Shown: positions 13,961-27,366, numbered from the stretch's first letter. The stretch is DNA of 64,000 nt from Manis javanica (GCF_040802235.1 NC_133169.1:40741034-40805033), one strand, 5' to 3'. Program-made: numbers and translations. Notes: generated from the letters alone by a model not told the origin.

Positions 13961-16428
13961 TGAACCTGCCAAATAAACTCACATTTTATTTTTATGACTA
14001 AAAATTTCTTAAACTAATCCAGTTCACCTCTTGCTCAAACCTTCCAAACTGTCATATAGTAGAACAACATAACAAAGGTACTGTGTATATCCTAGCCAAA
14101 TTGTTATCTTTTTAAAAAATTCCAAACTTCATACAGGATTCAATTATTATGCCAACTTCCTTTTCTCTATAATAGTCACATATCTATCTTAAAATACATT
14201 AATAATTAAACTTACATAACCACAATAAAGATCTTCAGTACAATAAATTTTACCTTGAAGTTAAAAAACATAAATACCTAAAATATGAACACATTTTAAA
14301 ATCTCTTTCATCTAATATATGATGAAGGTAGAATATTTTCTGTAAAAAAAGAAAATAATAAAACATTTTCTGAATTATTTATAAGAGCACACCAAAATTA
14401 TTTCAAATATTACAAGTACTTTTAAAATCATGATATATGAAGTGTGTTTAACACTGCTGGGTAATTATTAAGCTATCTTGGAAAAAATTTAAAATTTTCA
14501 AAAATATGTACATAACACTTTGAGAAAATTCTATATTCAGATGTAAGACTAAAACATACCATAATTGAAAGTTTCACTCAGAAGCATTAATAAATTAAGT
14601 AAAATAACATTACTGCAGTTAATTTCTTTGGAATTGAAGAATTTCATTCTATATGTTCATTAAGTTATATTGGTCTTACAAAATATTCAGTTATTGAAAT
14701 ACATTATTGCAAAAATGATTACATTAATATTATTAAATACTTCATAAATAATACAGTGCAATTTCTGATGCAGAAATAAATAAATGAAAGAAACATAAAA
14801 GAGTTCTCATAAATAAGTAAGTATATTCATGGTAATTTAATAGCTTGATACAGGGTTTTCCCAAAGAAAAAGGGGACTGAATTGTTTTGTATGTCATGAC
14901 AGGATCACTAACTCCTCAAAGGAGGGAAAATCACCTACTTCTTTCTTTATGTCTTAAAATGGTGAATGAATATGTTAAAAGTTAATATTTAAATGACAAA
15001 CTTACATAAATCATAGAAAAGAATTTCATAATCGGGCATTTTTTAAACTCCCAAAACAACATCTAAAATCAGGAAAGTACAGTTAAAAGAATATGCTGGT
15101 ATTAAAATAAAATTTACATCTTCAAAAGACAGTAAGTGTATGGTTAAGTACAAGTAGGAAAACAAGAGTTTTCTTTTGCTTGTTATTAACAAAGGGTATA
15201 TATATTCTAATGAATAGGGTAATGACATTTTCACATCAAAGGTAATGGCCAGAGACTCAATAAGTTGAGGCAAAGAATAGCACTTCTCAATTATGAGATA
15301 CTCTAGTCTCTAATAATTAGAAAAATACTTATCAGACAAAAATGGTACACAGCTTTGTAAATGTACCATGGCAATGCCTGGAAAGCTTGGCGAGACCATA
15401 CTTATGCAAGATACAAAGAAAGTATCATGCTGGTGCTTGCTGCTGAGAGTACAAATGGGTACAGCTCTATTTTGAACAAAACCATTTCATCATCTGGAAG
15501 TTAAAACAGTTTAGACATCCATGAATCACAGAGTTAAATGAAATACGGTGAAGGCTATGAGGTACAAAACCCTGTTTTTCGAACAAATTGGAAGTCATAT
15601 TTTCACAAACTCTCACCAATTTATCAGAATTACAGAAAAAATGAAATTTGTTTTACAGTGACATTTATCAAAATTAACAGAAGACAAAAACACATAGAAA
15701 CAGCCACATTCAATATGAATAAATGTAATTATTTATTTGAAGGGGAATTTCTTCTGTCTTTTGCCTCCGTGGTGCCTCAAGTCATGAGGGTTACAGTTGT
15801 TCCTAAAGAACATGGGTTTACACCCCATTGGTGTGACTCCGAGCGGAAATCCTGAGACAAAATACCTTTGAAGCTGAAATCAGTCAAAGGGAGAAATATG
15901 GTGGAAGAAACCCATTTATTGCTGACAAGCAGTCATCCACTCTGCTTGCCAGTGTCTCTTGTGTCCTGGCTGCTGAACAAGGGTGTCCCACCCAACCTCT
16001 CCAATCCAGATATTCCCTCACTCCTCCTTGTAATCACCTACTGATATGGAGATGGGCTACTTCTTTCCACCCCTTGGAAACACCTATTGGTATGGAGATG
16101 CACTATGGCCAGGGAAGATATTCTGGAAATATTGCAGTTTTATCCACAATTGGTACCCTTATGTGAGGATTTCTTTCAGTAAATAAATTGGAAAATACTT
16201 TTGACATTCATAACAATTTGATTTTTTTCTTTTCTCTAGCATATTTTACTGTAAGAATACATATATAACATATACTGTGCTAACTGGCTCCACTGTGACT
16301 GTGTAAATTGGTAAGTCTTTGGGTCAACAGTAAGATAATAGGTAAGTTTTCAGGGAGTCAAAAGTTATGTATTGTTTTTTGATTGAACAGGTATCAGCAC
16401 CATTAACTTACATTGTTCATGTGTTAGT

Positions 16429-16465
<37 letters not shown>

Positions 16466-17122
16466 AAAATCGCCAAAGTTTTTTTCCAAGTATAAATGCC
16501 TTCCCATTATTGACATCTGTTGAAATAAGCATTAAACGATCAATATTTTCATTAGCATTTTCTAGGGATAGTGAGAAGAATGTATTTTATATAATTAGTT
16601 ATGTAGTGGGAGTTCAACTCTGTTTTCTTGTTCTTTCTGCATCTCTGCTGGCTCCTGCACCAGCCTTTGGATCCCCAGTACCTTCTTCAGTCATGTGCTA
16701 CCCATGTCTCATCTGTAAGAATGTCAGCAACTGAACTCAGTCACCTTATTGCAATGCTGTATTCTTTGTTTCCCTAAATTGTTATGATTTATTTTAAGTT
16801 TCAAAACTTAACAGAAATATACATTTAAAACATTGGTCATTTTTATATATTGTTCATCTTTATTTTGTTCAAGACTTCAAGACAGTTAGAAATGCTTCCA
16901 TGGTTTTTGTATCAATTTCTTTAATTTAGCTGCAACCTCTCTGATACATGGTCACTGTGAAATAGATTTTATGAAGTATATTATAGCTATGGATGGATAA
17001 ACTTGTTTATAGGGTTATTATCTACTAACTATAAATTGAATGGTCATAGATATATGTATGTATGTATGTTGAAATAAATGTCCATATATATAATGTTTTA
17101 CATAGTGAGTTTATGTGATCAA
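13961..17122. other. AT-rich intergenic with a possible old LTR
   Basis: No gene is supported. About 13,990-15,300 is very AT-rich with no recognisable element. About 15,340-15,830 is the paralogue of 3,960-4,640. About 15,870-16,160 is a GC-richer block with a reversed poly(A) signal (TTTATT near 15,916) that looks like an old minus-strand LTR; this call is weak. The rest, to the target site at 17,123, is AT-rich. Confidence 0.4.
16432..16463. repeat. (AT)n microsatellite
   Basis: An uninterrupted run of AT dinucleotides, about 16 units, in AT-rich intergenic DNA. Confidence 0.97.
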
Positions 17123-17139
17123 AAAATAAACATGAAACA
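17123..17139. repeat. Target-site duplication, left copy
   Basis: The 17 bases aaaataaacatgaaaca recur exactly at 18,499-18,515 and bracket the chimeric retroposon. The length and the A-rich composition are typical of L1 target-primed reverse transcription. They do not fit retroviral integration, which leaves 4-6 bp. Confidence 0.9.
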
Positions 17140-18498
17140 TCAGTTGGACAATATTCACCATATTATAGATATGTTTTCACAAATGCCTAAGGTGCCTAAC
17201 TGCTTTTCTTGGTCTCACTGGAGATGGCTGGTAATTACAGGTATGCTTTGGTTATGTAACTGTACTGCTATTATGTTAATGTGTGTGTGCAATTTAATTA
17301 GTAGTTTAAAACCTATACATGCTGAAGTTACTCTACAAGAAGGTATGTCAAAGAAGTAATCAATCTTCCCAGGTTTTCTTCCACCTGCTACTTCTATAGC
17401 TTTTCTTCTTCCTTCCTAATTATAACCCTTAAATAGAATTCGTGCCTCATATCGAATTTAACGAGTATCATAATTCTTCCAAGTGGTAAAGACACCTCAA
17501 GACAAATGCTGGGCATAGAAGCCACAGGGCATAAAATATGCAAAGAAGTAAAAAGCTAACCTTTTCAAACAATAAGGCTTCTCTCTCACTTACCACCTTA
17601 ACATTTCTCTGTATGGCCCCGGAAGATGACTGGTTAGCCAGAGACGGGTAAGATTCTTCAAGGGAGGAACAACCTAAGACAGGCACAGTCGCAGGAGGGC
17701 CATCAGGTGAGAAAATGGGGATCAACAGAGGTGAGACTTAGAACCTCCCCCCACCGCCCCATTCTGAGAGAAATCTTCTGCATACGTGGATGTTTTATTG
17801 CCCTTGTCTAGCTTGGATCAACACATAGTCTACAGGCACACACCTGATCATTTACATTTGCTCTCTTACAACACTAAACTATGTTTTCTACCTTTATCTT
17901 GTATCTACCTACCACTTCAGCATTTCATTAAAAATAATAATAATAAAGAGAGAAATGTGGTATCCACATATAAATAAAGTATAAAAATCAAATGAATATT
18001 CATATTTGAACTGACTGTTTAGAGTCGATAATGCATGATCAAAACCAAAAGCCTCTGTGATGACTGCCCTTGTAATGTTCACCATGTAACTTATTCACTA
18101 TGTAACAATTTGTTCTCCATGTAAGAACTTGTTCATTATGCTTCAGAAGATTGGAGACTGACGAAAATTAGGCTTGGGGTGGGTTAATGATTGTACATTG
18201 AGCATTGACCCCCCTATACAGAATTTTATTGTGGTTAACAACCATTTGATCAATAAATATGAGAGATGCCATTACAAAAAATTAAAAAATAAAAAAGTAC
18301 ACACTTCCAATTGTAAAATAAATAAGTACCCAGGATGTAATGTATAGCATAAGGAATATAGTCAAAATATTGTAACAACTTGGTATGGTGATAGCTGGTA
18401 CCTAGAATTATCATGTATATAAATGTTAAATCACTGTGTTGTACACCTGAAACTAATGTAATACTGTGTGTCAACTACCCTTCAATAAAAAAATAAAT
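17140..18498 (+). mobile_element. Chimeric retroposon: ERV 3' end joined to an L1 3' end
   Basis: One insertion flanked by a 17-bp TSD. Its left part (17,140 to about 17,956) matches the sequence at 63,660-64,000 and, further on, 33,300-33,612. It looks like the 3' internal end of an ERV, with a degraded Trp-rich frame near 17,140-17,360. A purine-rich tract (agagagaaa) precedes a TGTGG-type LTR start at about 17,957. AATAAA is at 18,252-18,257, followed about 20 bases later by an A-rich tail. Then comes about 200 bases of L1 3' UTR (18,298-18,498) ending in its own A-rich tail directly against the right TSD. The simplest reading is that L1 reverse transcriptase started on an L1 RNA and switched to a polyadenylated ERV RNA. 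Confidence 0.75.
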
Positions 18499-18515
18499 AA
18501 AATAAACATGAAACA
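18499..18515. repeat. Target-site duplication, right copy
   Basis: Exact partner of 17,123-17,139. It lies directly after the A-rich tail of the L1 3' segment. Confidence 0.9.
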
Positions 18516-18822
18516 ATGAAAATAAATGACATGTTGCAAAAGGATTTACATATTTTTGCATTTAGATATAACTGACCTTTCATGCAAGCTTTTGTTCCCA
18601 GTCAGGGTGAACTAGGGAATATGATTTATTTTTCTAGACAATTCCTGAATTATAATACCATAGAAATAGTTACCTAGCAAAGAATCTATTAATTATTACA
18701 TATATGGGAATTTGAAGAGTGAGAACAGGAAATATCTATAATTGTAATTATAATTATTATTACTACCATTGTTATTATACTTATTTTATTGAAGCTAAGT
18801 TCTGTCCAAAGGTTAATTATGG

Positions 18823-19086
18823 TTAAGTCATTATGATGAATTTGGGAACAGTAACTGAGATGTAACCAAAGTCTGACAATGATAAATTACCTATGAAGAA
18901 GTACATGGGGAAGTGAAGACATGTGTCCATCACCATTACAGTAAAGGTAACAAAATTTCCAGCCAGGGCCCCCAGATAAACTATTAGGAACAGCAGACCT
19001 TTCAAGACTTGGAGCTCCCTGGAGCTTGAGAAGTCCATGAGAAGGAATTGTGGGAGCATGGTAAGGTTACCCATACCTGTTAACAT
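18823..19086 (-). pseudogene. OR14-like olfactory receptor fragment (N-terminus to TM2)
   Basis: An 87-codon frame on the minus strand begins with ATG at 19,084-19,086 and reads through TM1 (GN motif), PMYFF and the TM2 region with SVTVPKF. It then loses receptor homology, so three quarters of the receptor is missing. It closely resembles the N-terminus of the pseudogene at 5,513-6,451, and in the present fragment the TM2 spot that is frameshifted there is intact. Upstream DNA (about 19,640-19,840) also matches the other copy's flank. It cannot make a receptor. The missing part is replaced by the AT-rich stretch and the chimeric retroposon to its left. Confidence 0.88.
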
Positions 19087-20280
19087 GCTGTGGGGACTAC
19101 TGGTCAGCAGATAATGCTACAAAGAATATAAGAAAGAATATTTTCTCATATGATATGAAAAATGTGGCATTGATTGATTACTCTGCTTAAATAGCCATAC
19201 CTTATAAAATATTGATAAATATTGTAGTGTGATTATGTGGTCAAACAAAATAATCAGGATAGCAAAAATATAAGAATGATCACTTTGAATGCTATTAGTA
19301 TGCTTTAAGAGTTAGAGTTTTGTTCAATATAAATTAAAATTTTAAATGTAGTGCTATAAAAGAATTAGCCTTAAAAACAGAGGCATACTTGAACTTGAAA
19401 TATGACATTTTCATTCACTGCACTGTTTCTCATAAAAACATATTTTAATAAAGCCTAATACCATTAGTCTTCAATTCTCTTCGTTTAGCCTGACCTAGGG
19501 AGTCCCCCTCATAGGTGAATGTTACTTTGGAGCATGGGAAGGTGTATGCATGGGGTTTCTTTGTTTTGCATACCAATTTTTTGTCTTCATGTCTCTCTGT
19601 GTTTCACTGTGGTGCTTATATCCCCAAGAAGATGCAAGAGAATTAGTGATTACAGCCTACCAAAAACATGAAGGGTTTTATCCCTCATTTTTCATATATA
19701 GGTTGGACTAATTCATTGAGATTAATTAGATTGGCATTAGTTTCCTTAAAAGGTAACCTTAGAATAAGGATATATAAACTTGAGAAAGCACAAGTTTCCC
19801 ATAATGATTTCTAGATCTTTGGCAGCTCAGTTAATGAAATACATTTGAAATATTTATGGGTAAGATGTAGTGAAAACTTCTCTAAATGTTAAACTTTCAT
19901 ATCTGAACTAAATTTAACAATAGCCTCTAAAAAAATCTCACAACCAAAATTAATAATACATGCACGCAATAATTATGAAAAAATACATCATGGAATAAAA
20001 CAGGAAAATATTTACTAGCACACAATGTAAAGCTCTAATATAAATTTTACAATGGTCCCTGACCACTGCTGCCTCTAAAATGCTTTTAAAGTAGGTTCAT
20101 AAGTTGAAAAATGTTTTACATATACCAGTAATTTCATAAAGGAATGAGTAGAAAAACTGTGGGACAAATTTAGGAAAAATGTCTTAGACTCATGTTGAGT
20201 GTGTATGAAGGTGGATAAGCCAGTCCTTCATGCAGCAATTTCCAAAGTTTTAGAAAAATGTTTCAAATGTAAAAAAGCGT
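19087..20280. other. 5' flank of OR14-like fragment
   Basis: No gene. Part (about 19,640-19,840) is paralogous to about 7,080-7,450. The remainder is AT-rich intergenic DNA. Confidence 0.5.
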
Positions 20281-20829
20281 TAAAAATAAAAATAATTGAA
20301 GTACAGAACTTATACTCCTATCATAAATCAACTCAAAATTAGCCACAAAAATATGAAATGGAAAATTATAAATTCCCCTGGAGACGATGTGAAAGGACCC
20401 TACATGACCTTGGGCATGACAGTCACATTTTAGGTACAACAAAGATGCTGTTCATGTAAGTGATTGATAAGCTGGACTTAATTAAATTAGATATTTCTGC
20501 TGCACGAAGGACAGGTCAAGAGAAAGAGAAATAAGCCACAGACTGAGAGGAAATATTTGTAAAAACACATGTCATATGTATGTTGGACAATTCATTGAGA
20601 TTAGACTGTTATTTAAAGCATTCAAAGTATATTTAAACTTTAACAGGAAACTAACAACATGACTAAAAATGGTAAAATTCAACAGTGAAGTCTTCTCCTT
20701 CTAGATTTTGCTTAAAACTTTTAACAGTTAAAAAAAAAAACCTTAAAATGCTTGAAACTCTACAATAGTAAAGTATTTTCAAAATAGGTCCTTAACACTG
20801 TCCATTGAAAAATAAATGGATAAAGATGT

Positions 20830-20889
<60 letters not shown>

Positions 20890-21900
20890 ATAGATTATTA
20901 ATCATCCATAAAAAAGAACAAAATATTGCCGTTTGAAACAAATGGATGATCATAGACACGATTACTATAAGTGAAATAAGTCAGAGAGAGGCAAACATGT
21001 GATTTCATTCATATGTGGAATCTAAAAAAGTGAACAAATGAAACAGAAGTAGACTCAAAAAATAGACTGGTGGTTGCCATTGGAAAGGGGGAGTTGTGAA
21101 ATAGGTGAAGTAATACGGATTCACAAAGTTCAAATTGTAAAATAAATTAGTCATAGTGACAGAAGTACAGCACAGAGAATATAGTCAATAATAGTACAAT
21201 TTCTTTGTATGTTTACAGTAACTACACTTATTGGGATGAGCCTTTAGTAATGTGTAGAACTGTTGAATCTTGTGTTGTAAGTCTCAAACCAATATAATCT
21301 TGCATACCAACTAATCAATAAAATAATACTATGAATATAAAAATTGAACATATTGACAATGCCAAATGAAAGTGAGGGTGTACAACAACTGTAACTGCCA
21401 CACTTTGCTGCTGGTAAAAAGATAAAGCCACTCTGAAAAATGTTTTAGCTTATTATACAGTCAAACATATTTATTATTTGACCTAAAAACTACATTACTT
21501 GGGTTTACCTCTGTGAAATGACACCCACTCTTCTTATACCAAAACCCGAATATGACTGTTTATAACCATTCTACTCATAATCCTCAAAATCAATAAACAA
21601 TCCAAAGGCACTTCATTGGGGAATACATGAGCAACCTATGATACACCCATAAAATGTTCAGTCAGGTTGTTGCTACAAAGGGATATCAGTGAGTTTTGGG
21701 GGAAACTGTTAAGTACCTGTCATGGCAGCTATAAGAATCTATACATGAGCTAAAACGTATAGAACTGTATACCAAAAAGGATGTTAACATTGTTTTAATA
21801 TTAATTTCAAACACAGAATTAAAGAAGTAAGGATCCTGAGAACCAATGATTAACTTGTGGGCAAATAAGAAATAAAAACAAATGCATCCTAATATTTCCA
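20280..21900 (+). mobile_element. Old L1 ORF2 end and 3' UTR fragments, plus strand
   Basis: About 20,280-20,700 reads as degraded L1 ORF2 C-terminal sequence in sense orientation. About 20,890-21,330 is an L1 3' region, with the usual 'gtgaaataagtcagagaga' wording near 20,970, ending near 21,330. About 21,340-21,900 returns to ORF2-end sequence from a second fragment. All frames are broken. Confidence 0.7.
20833..20887. repeat. (CA)n microsatellite
   Basis: About 27 uninterrupted CA units inside the L1 3' sequence. Confidence 0.98.
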
Positions 21901-22129
21901 TAGTTATCTGTGAAGACAAAATACTTCATTAACACTTCTTAAATCATTTGGAGTGGCACTTGGAACAATTTTTCTCAGTTACACATGGTGCAGTTTCCTG
22001 ATAATACAATAACGTACTCCACAGAAAAAGAAATTCAAATAGTATTACTATATTTGGGATTTCAGAGTTCTTGATTGATTCTAACCCTAAGTCTATAAGG
22101 TATATTGTTTGAACTTTGAGTTGAAATTC

Positions 22130-22560
22130 AGAATTTCATGTGTCCCAGATTGTTTCTCTGAACCTTAAAAATAACTTTTCAATCATCTTAGCAGCAAAAG
22201 TGGGTTTATTTTGGAAAAGCAGAGAATTGCAACTTGGAACAAGCAAGCTATGGCAGAACACATTTGAGATAAAGCAAAGGAATGCTCTTTTGCAGAGGGA
22301 AGGGCAAATTAGGATGGCTGTTACAAGCAAAAAGTCCGTCGGAGGAAACTGGGAGTCCCATGTGTCATGTCTTCTCACTGGCTGGGTTGTGACCATCTCT
22401 CATTGGTGGGGCTGTTTCCAGGGGAGGTGGAAACTCTTCTCCTGTTGGGGATTAAAGAAGTTAAAACAATTTGACATGTAAGGTGTCCGTTTCTTCTGGT
22501 GAGGACTGCAGTGGAGGAGTGGCGGACTTGAGAGAATCCCTGCTGGCCTCCCAACTGCAC
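22130..22560 (-). mobile_element. Possible solo LTR, minus strand
   Basis: A GC-richer island of about 430 bases in AT-rich surroundings. It has a reversed poly(A) signal (TTTATT near 22,205) near its left edge and LTR-like composition. I cannot name the family or fix the ends. It could also be a non-repeat segment. Confidence 0.3.
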
Positions 22561-25500
22561 TTTAGTGAGGTTCTGCTTTCTTTATTTTCACACTTCTAAA
22601 TAAATCTGAGCAGAGAATCCAGAATTAAGTATTGGGAAAGGTCCTGTTGCCAAAAGTGATGTCAGTCACTGGGAAGACTAAGGAGGAAGGTGAGGCAATA
22701 AAATAAAGCTTGATAATATTTTACTGCCTCTCTTCTGCAGAGAATATAAATTGTGTGATATAAGGGGCTTGTACTAGCTCCAGTATTGAGCACATGTACA
22801 CAGATGAACACTGTCAGAATTTTCTACGTTTTGATAGAGCAGAAATATGGGGCTCTCCGTGGATGGTTGGAGGAACCCTGCCTGCTTTGCTTCCTGGGAA
22901 TCAGAGCTGTGTGCTCAGAACACTGAGGGCCTGACAGAGCCCAGGCGCACAGCGATGTCTGGAAATGGCAATTCACCTCTGCCCTTCTTTAGATTGAAAG
23001 AAGAAAAGTCTCTAGTTGTCCTTAATAAAGTGACATTTAAGGAGTGTGCTTAGGTTAAAGAGTATTATAAGTTCCAATAAGTACAATAATAAAGCAAATT
23101 CCATCAGAGGAGGGTATAAGATTTAGAGGATGTGGGAGGAACTTTAAAAGCACTTTCCCTTGCTTTATAACAGGTTTTCTATTTCTACTTTTCAAAGGCC
23201 CTAAGGGTGAAAGTAACATATAAAGCAATTGATATTTAGCAATCTGTTTAATAAAGTACAAAAGAAACCATGTAGAGATCTAAAACGTATCCTAAATCTT
23301 TCAGATTGAGTAAAGAAATTTAAAAAATGAAAGAAGGGAAACAAAGTTCTTTATAGACAAAACATTATGCTTAAATGGAAATAGAAAGTTGCTAAAATAA
23401 AACAATGGTGTAAAGAATCGTTGCTCTTTCCAAAATAATAGGGAGGTTAAGTATGGAAGGGAGAGGGTTAAAATGATTTTTCCCTGGGTAATTTCTGATG
23501 TTCCATGTTTAACTTTTCCCAATATTTTACTTTGATAGGTGACAATGTCACATCAAAATCGAAATGCCATTACAGACATCTATATACATTTCACCTGGAT
23601 TTACTAAATGCAAACATCTTGTATTCTCTTACTGGGAGAAAATAGTGTATTAATCATAGGTTAAGTTTGAAATTCCATTCTTTTTAGTCTAAATTGTTCT
23701 AAATAAAGATTGTATTGCATGGATGGGAAATAGTCTTAGCAAGATAAGTGTGCAATAATGAAAAAATAGAGTTTTTCTGTCTATCACAGAAAAAATGCAA
23801 ATTTATACTAGGTCTGAATTGTAATCATACTTGTATTTAAGGTCAGTCTGATTACAGAAAAGATTCTAATAATGTCAGTTTATTTTTCATTGTTGTCCTG
23901 CACTATAGGTCCTAGAAAAAATTTATTTTTTCTTACTCCAGATCATTACAAGAAAAAAATTGTCACTCTTCTACAGGATAGTTTTATCTTCAACCAACAT
24001 TAAATTAACTATAAAATAAGTTCCCATTATATTAATCAGTACCCATTATAGGTTGTAGTAATTTAGGTTTGTGAAGAAAAAGTATTCCCTCCAGGTTCCT
24101 TGTTATTTTTTAATTCCTAAGGGAAAATTTGGCATATTCTAAGCAGTACAAAAATTCCAATATGTGGCCTGTATATGAATGAGAAGTTGTTTTCATTCAC
24201 TAATGATGTTTCTTTGCCAGATCGTTTTATTTTCTTCTTATTGAAACATCATGTAAGTCATGAATCCTCTGAAACTGAAAAGGCAAGAAATTGTATGTTG
24301 AATTCCAGAATTTTAGAGCTATGATAGATAATTATATGTTTACAAATATGTTAATATATTATAAAAGTATACACATTTAAGAAACTAGATAAATATGAAT
24401 ACTATATGGGTAAGATAAAGTGAGAAATTCAAAATACTATATAGTGGTTCTCTAAGTAAATTCTTAATAATGTTCAATTATGGCCCTAAAAAATGCATGC
24501 CCACACAAATGTGAAACCAAAACCTGTATATATAAAATTATGCTATGTCCAATGAATGTTTCTGATTGGATGTTTCCTAGAGAATGGTGTACTGGAAACA
24601 TTTCCTAGAGAATAGTGAATGGAATAGCAGGAAACGGGTGTCACATAACATGTGCAATGATTAAACTAAAAGTGCTTTTGTGATGCCTCTAGTTTATTAT
24701 CTATCAATACATCAAATTAAAAACTGAGTCATAGATTTTCATCCTTTACTATGTAGCTTTAATGAAAACAATTCTCCTGTTTTTGAAGAAAATTTTATGT
24801 AATGTTTCTTTAATTTTGGTGTGCTAAATTAATTTTTCATTATGAGCAATACTAAGATCTAAGATTTGCTATTGATATTTTTTGCTTAAATAACTAATTT
24901 TATTTTTTTCTACATAGTGCAAACCTGAAGTTGAAGAGAAAAAAGAAAATTTTCATATCTCATCATTTGGATTTGACCATATACAGAAGAGTAAGTCATA
25001 TATACAATAAGGAAGCCTGGTTTCTGAGTGATTTCCAAAAGACGACTAATCCTGGTCATATATCCTTCCTTCCAATTCCCATTTGAAATTCGTATGATTA
25101 TGATAAAAAGCTGATAGTAACCTATATACTTCACATGCTCACATTTGCACCAAGTAATCTCACAAAGCACATGAAAGATAGACATTCCTCAGAATTTTTA
25201 TGATTTTGTAGTGTGTGTCCAGTTCTCTGGATTAGTTAATAATGAAGGTTATAGAACTTCTTCCTCAGCAATATAGTGTTAACAAAATACCACTCATTTA
25301 TCTAAATAGATGTCAAATACATAAGATTTAATTATCTTTGATATGAAAGGAGGGTATCATCAATATGAGTAAAAGTTACCTCCCCAAATAACAAAAAACA
25401 AATTCTGCAATTTGTGTGCTCAGACTTTAATTTTGATTTTAAAAACGTAAATGAAGTACAAAACTTATGGAAAATATACATAATTTTTTGAAGGATGTGT

Positions 25501-26270
25501 GTTGATTATGTAACCTGATGTAAAAACAGCTTATTTGTTTTTATCAGGATGTTATTGACTTATTACTCTAATTGTTGTTTAGAAAACACTCGATTTTGCA
25601 AGTCTATTTAGTATTTAATGTAATATTTAATATAGGAGTTTAATTAATATTTAACATAGATCTTGAATACTGTTATTTAATATAGAGCTTAATATTTACT
25701 CTATCAATATATTATTTTTTGTAATAGGAAGTAATTGTAATAGAAAGTTCCTTATTTAATTTGATAATATAATATTCCATTTTCAAACATTATATATAGA
25801 TATAAACAAACTGAAATTGAACAATTGTGTAGAATTCTGAACATTTAAGAATGTGCTAACTGATGCTGCAGATTCTTTTTGTTTCAATCTTTCATTAAGC
25901 ATATTTTGTTGATTGAATAACAATAACCAAAAGTATTGTGGTTATTACAGTAATTTATTTCCTAAATCTCATGAGTTTTAGATCTTTGATAAAATTTGAT
26001 TTTTTCCCAGATATGTTACAGTATGCTCAAGGAAAGATAATAACATCTCCCAAGCAGTCTCAGATATTTTATTTAAATATTACATGGAAAAGAGTGGGAA
26101 ACAAACATTTACATTCCATTTGTGTAAATAAATCATTCTATATCATTTGTAGTTTTTATACTATGCATCTTATCTGAGCAAAGAACTCATTAACAATTTC
26201 ATACAGGTAAAATAAATATGAAGGGGCTAGAACCACTACTGTTTGCTAAGATGATGCATCTTGCCAAAAA

Positions 26271-26301
<31 letters not shown>

Positions 26302-27341
26302 ATATGAAGGAAGAATTTAGAGAGTGATTTTCGTATTTTTTGAATTTTTTATTCCACAGATGTTATATTTAAAAAATAGTTTTCAAAGTGACAGATACAA
26401 AAATATACACAAAAATATTGATTTATAGGCCTTCAATTAGTATTTTTATAAATAGCCTTAAATATTTCAGTTATATAGAATAAGACACATAAAAATCAAA
26501 TGAGAAAAGTAAACAAAATTAAGATCAACATGTCAAAGCATATACAAATTTCAAAACCTGTGTTTCCTTAAGTAATTAGACACATGGCCAAATATGCAAT
26601 TTTTAAGGAGAAAGATAGAATATTATGTGGATATATTTGCTTCCTGTTTGGATGACATTTAGAAATATTCAACCAGGCTTTATTTTTAATGTGACAGACA
26701 AATTGAATTTTATTATAGAGTAATCTTGGTGTGAAATAAATAATAATGTCATACTTAAATATTATGATTTTGAAGTTAACAAAATTCTAATGTGTATTTA
26801 TCTTTACTAATAGAAACACTATGTCAGAGGAGGTACCAGACCATTCTGACAAGATTTTTCACCTAACAATTATTTAGATAGATATTCTTTTACTCTATGT
26901 CTGCTAATTGCTAACTTTTTAAAAATAATTTACTAAGGAATACACAGCTTCTACATTCAAGGTACTTAGAATTGAGATGGTGAATAAAACACTCAAATAA
27001 TACAAGGCAGGTGGCCCAGAAGTTGTGGGAAATACATCAGCCACTACCACTGAATTCTGAAATCCAGAACACTGGTGGACGGCCCCCAGTGGTGTTACTG
27101 AGGAGGTGAATATTTAAACATCTCCTTAGGGTGTCAGTGGGTTTCTTCTTGATACAGACCAGGGGACGCATATTTCCAGAAATACAGTGAGTAAAGAAGA
27201 TGATTTAGCAGTAGATCTAAAAACTGAAATATCTAAAATAGAGAGAATACGTCACCTACCACCTACCAGCTACTTCACAAAGTTCTGATCAATAGACTCC
27301 TTCGCTTTTTCTCTAACCTGTTTCATGGCTTCCTTCCCTCC
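22561..27341. other. Upstream region of the intact OR, left duplication unit
   Basis: No gene is supported. From about 23,600 the sequence is paralogous to the DNA from about 38,210 onward: examples are 23,800-23,850 / 38,340-38,390, 24,220-24,320 / 38,750-38,850, 24,890-24,930 / 39,400-39,440, and 27,045-27,130 / 42,165-42,250. It probably holds the OR promoter and an upstream non-coding exon. The matching 'ctacatagtg' and 'ccacatagtg' sites near 24,911 and 39,419 look like splice acceptors, but I cannot prove an exon. Confidence 0.5.
26266..26304. repeat. (AAAT)n microsatellite
   Basis: About nine tandem AAAT units flanked on both sides by the phrase 'aataaatatgaagg', so the tract may have grown from a short local duplication. 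Confidence 0.95.
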
Positions 27342-27343
27342 AG
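27325..27343 (+). other. Splice acceptor before the OR coding exon
   Basis: A pyrimidine-rich run ends in CAG at 27,341-27,343. Mammalian OR genes usually have a non-coding 5' exon spliced just upstream of a single coding exon. The same tract is kept in the paralogue (about 42,385-42,411). The upstream ATG at 27,325 would then lie in the intron, which favours the ATG at 27,367 as the start. Confidence 0.65.
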
Positions 27344-27366
27344 AGAGACCACTGTGGAGAGAGGAG

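Noticed and set aside
18823-19086. OR14-like frame as a small functional gene
   Set aside because: Only the N-terminus to TM2 is present. A single-exon receptor cannot function without the other helices, and the flank shows a truncated duplicate.
22140-22481. 113-codon plus-strand frame
   Set aside because: No domain, similar-length frames on the other strand, and LTR-like composition.
27325-27366. Upstream in-frame ATG adding 14 residues to the OR
   Set aside because: A splice acceptor at 27,341-27,343 would remove the ATG, and the added residues do not resemble an OR N-terminus.
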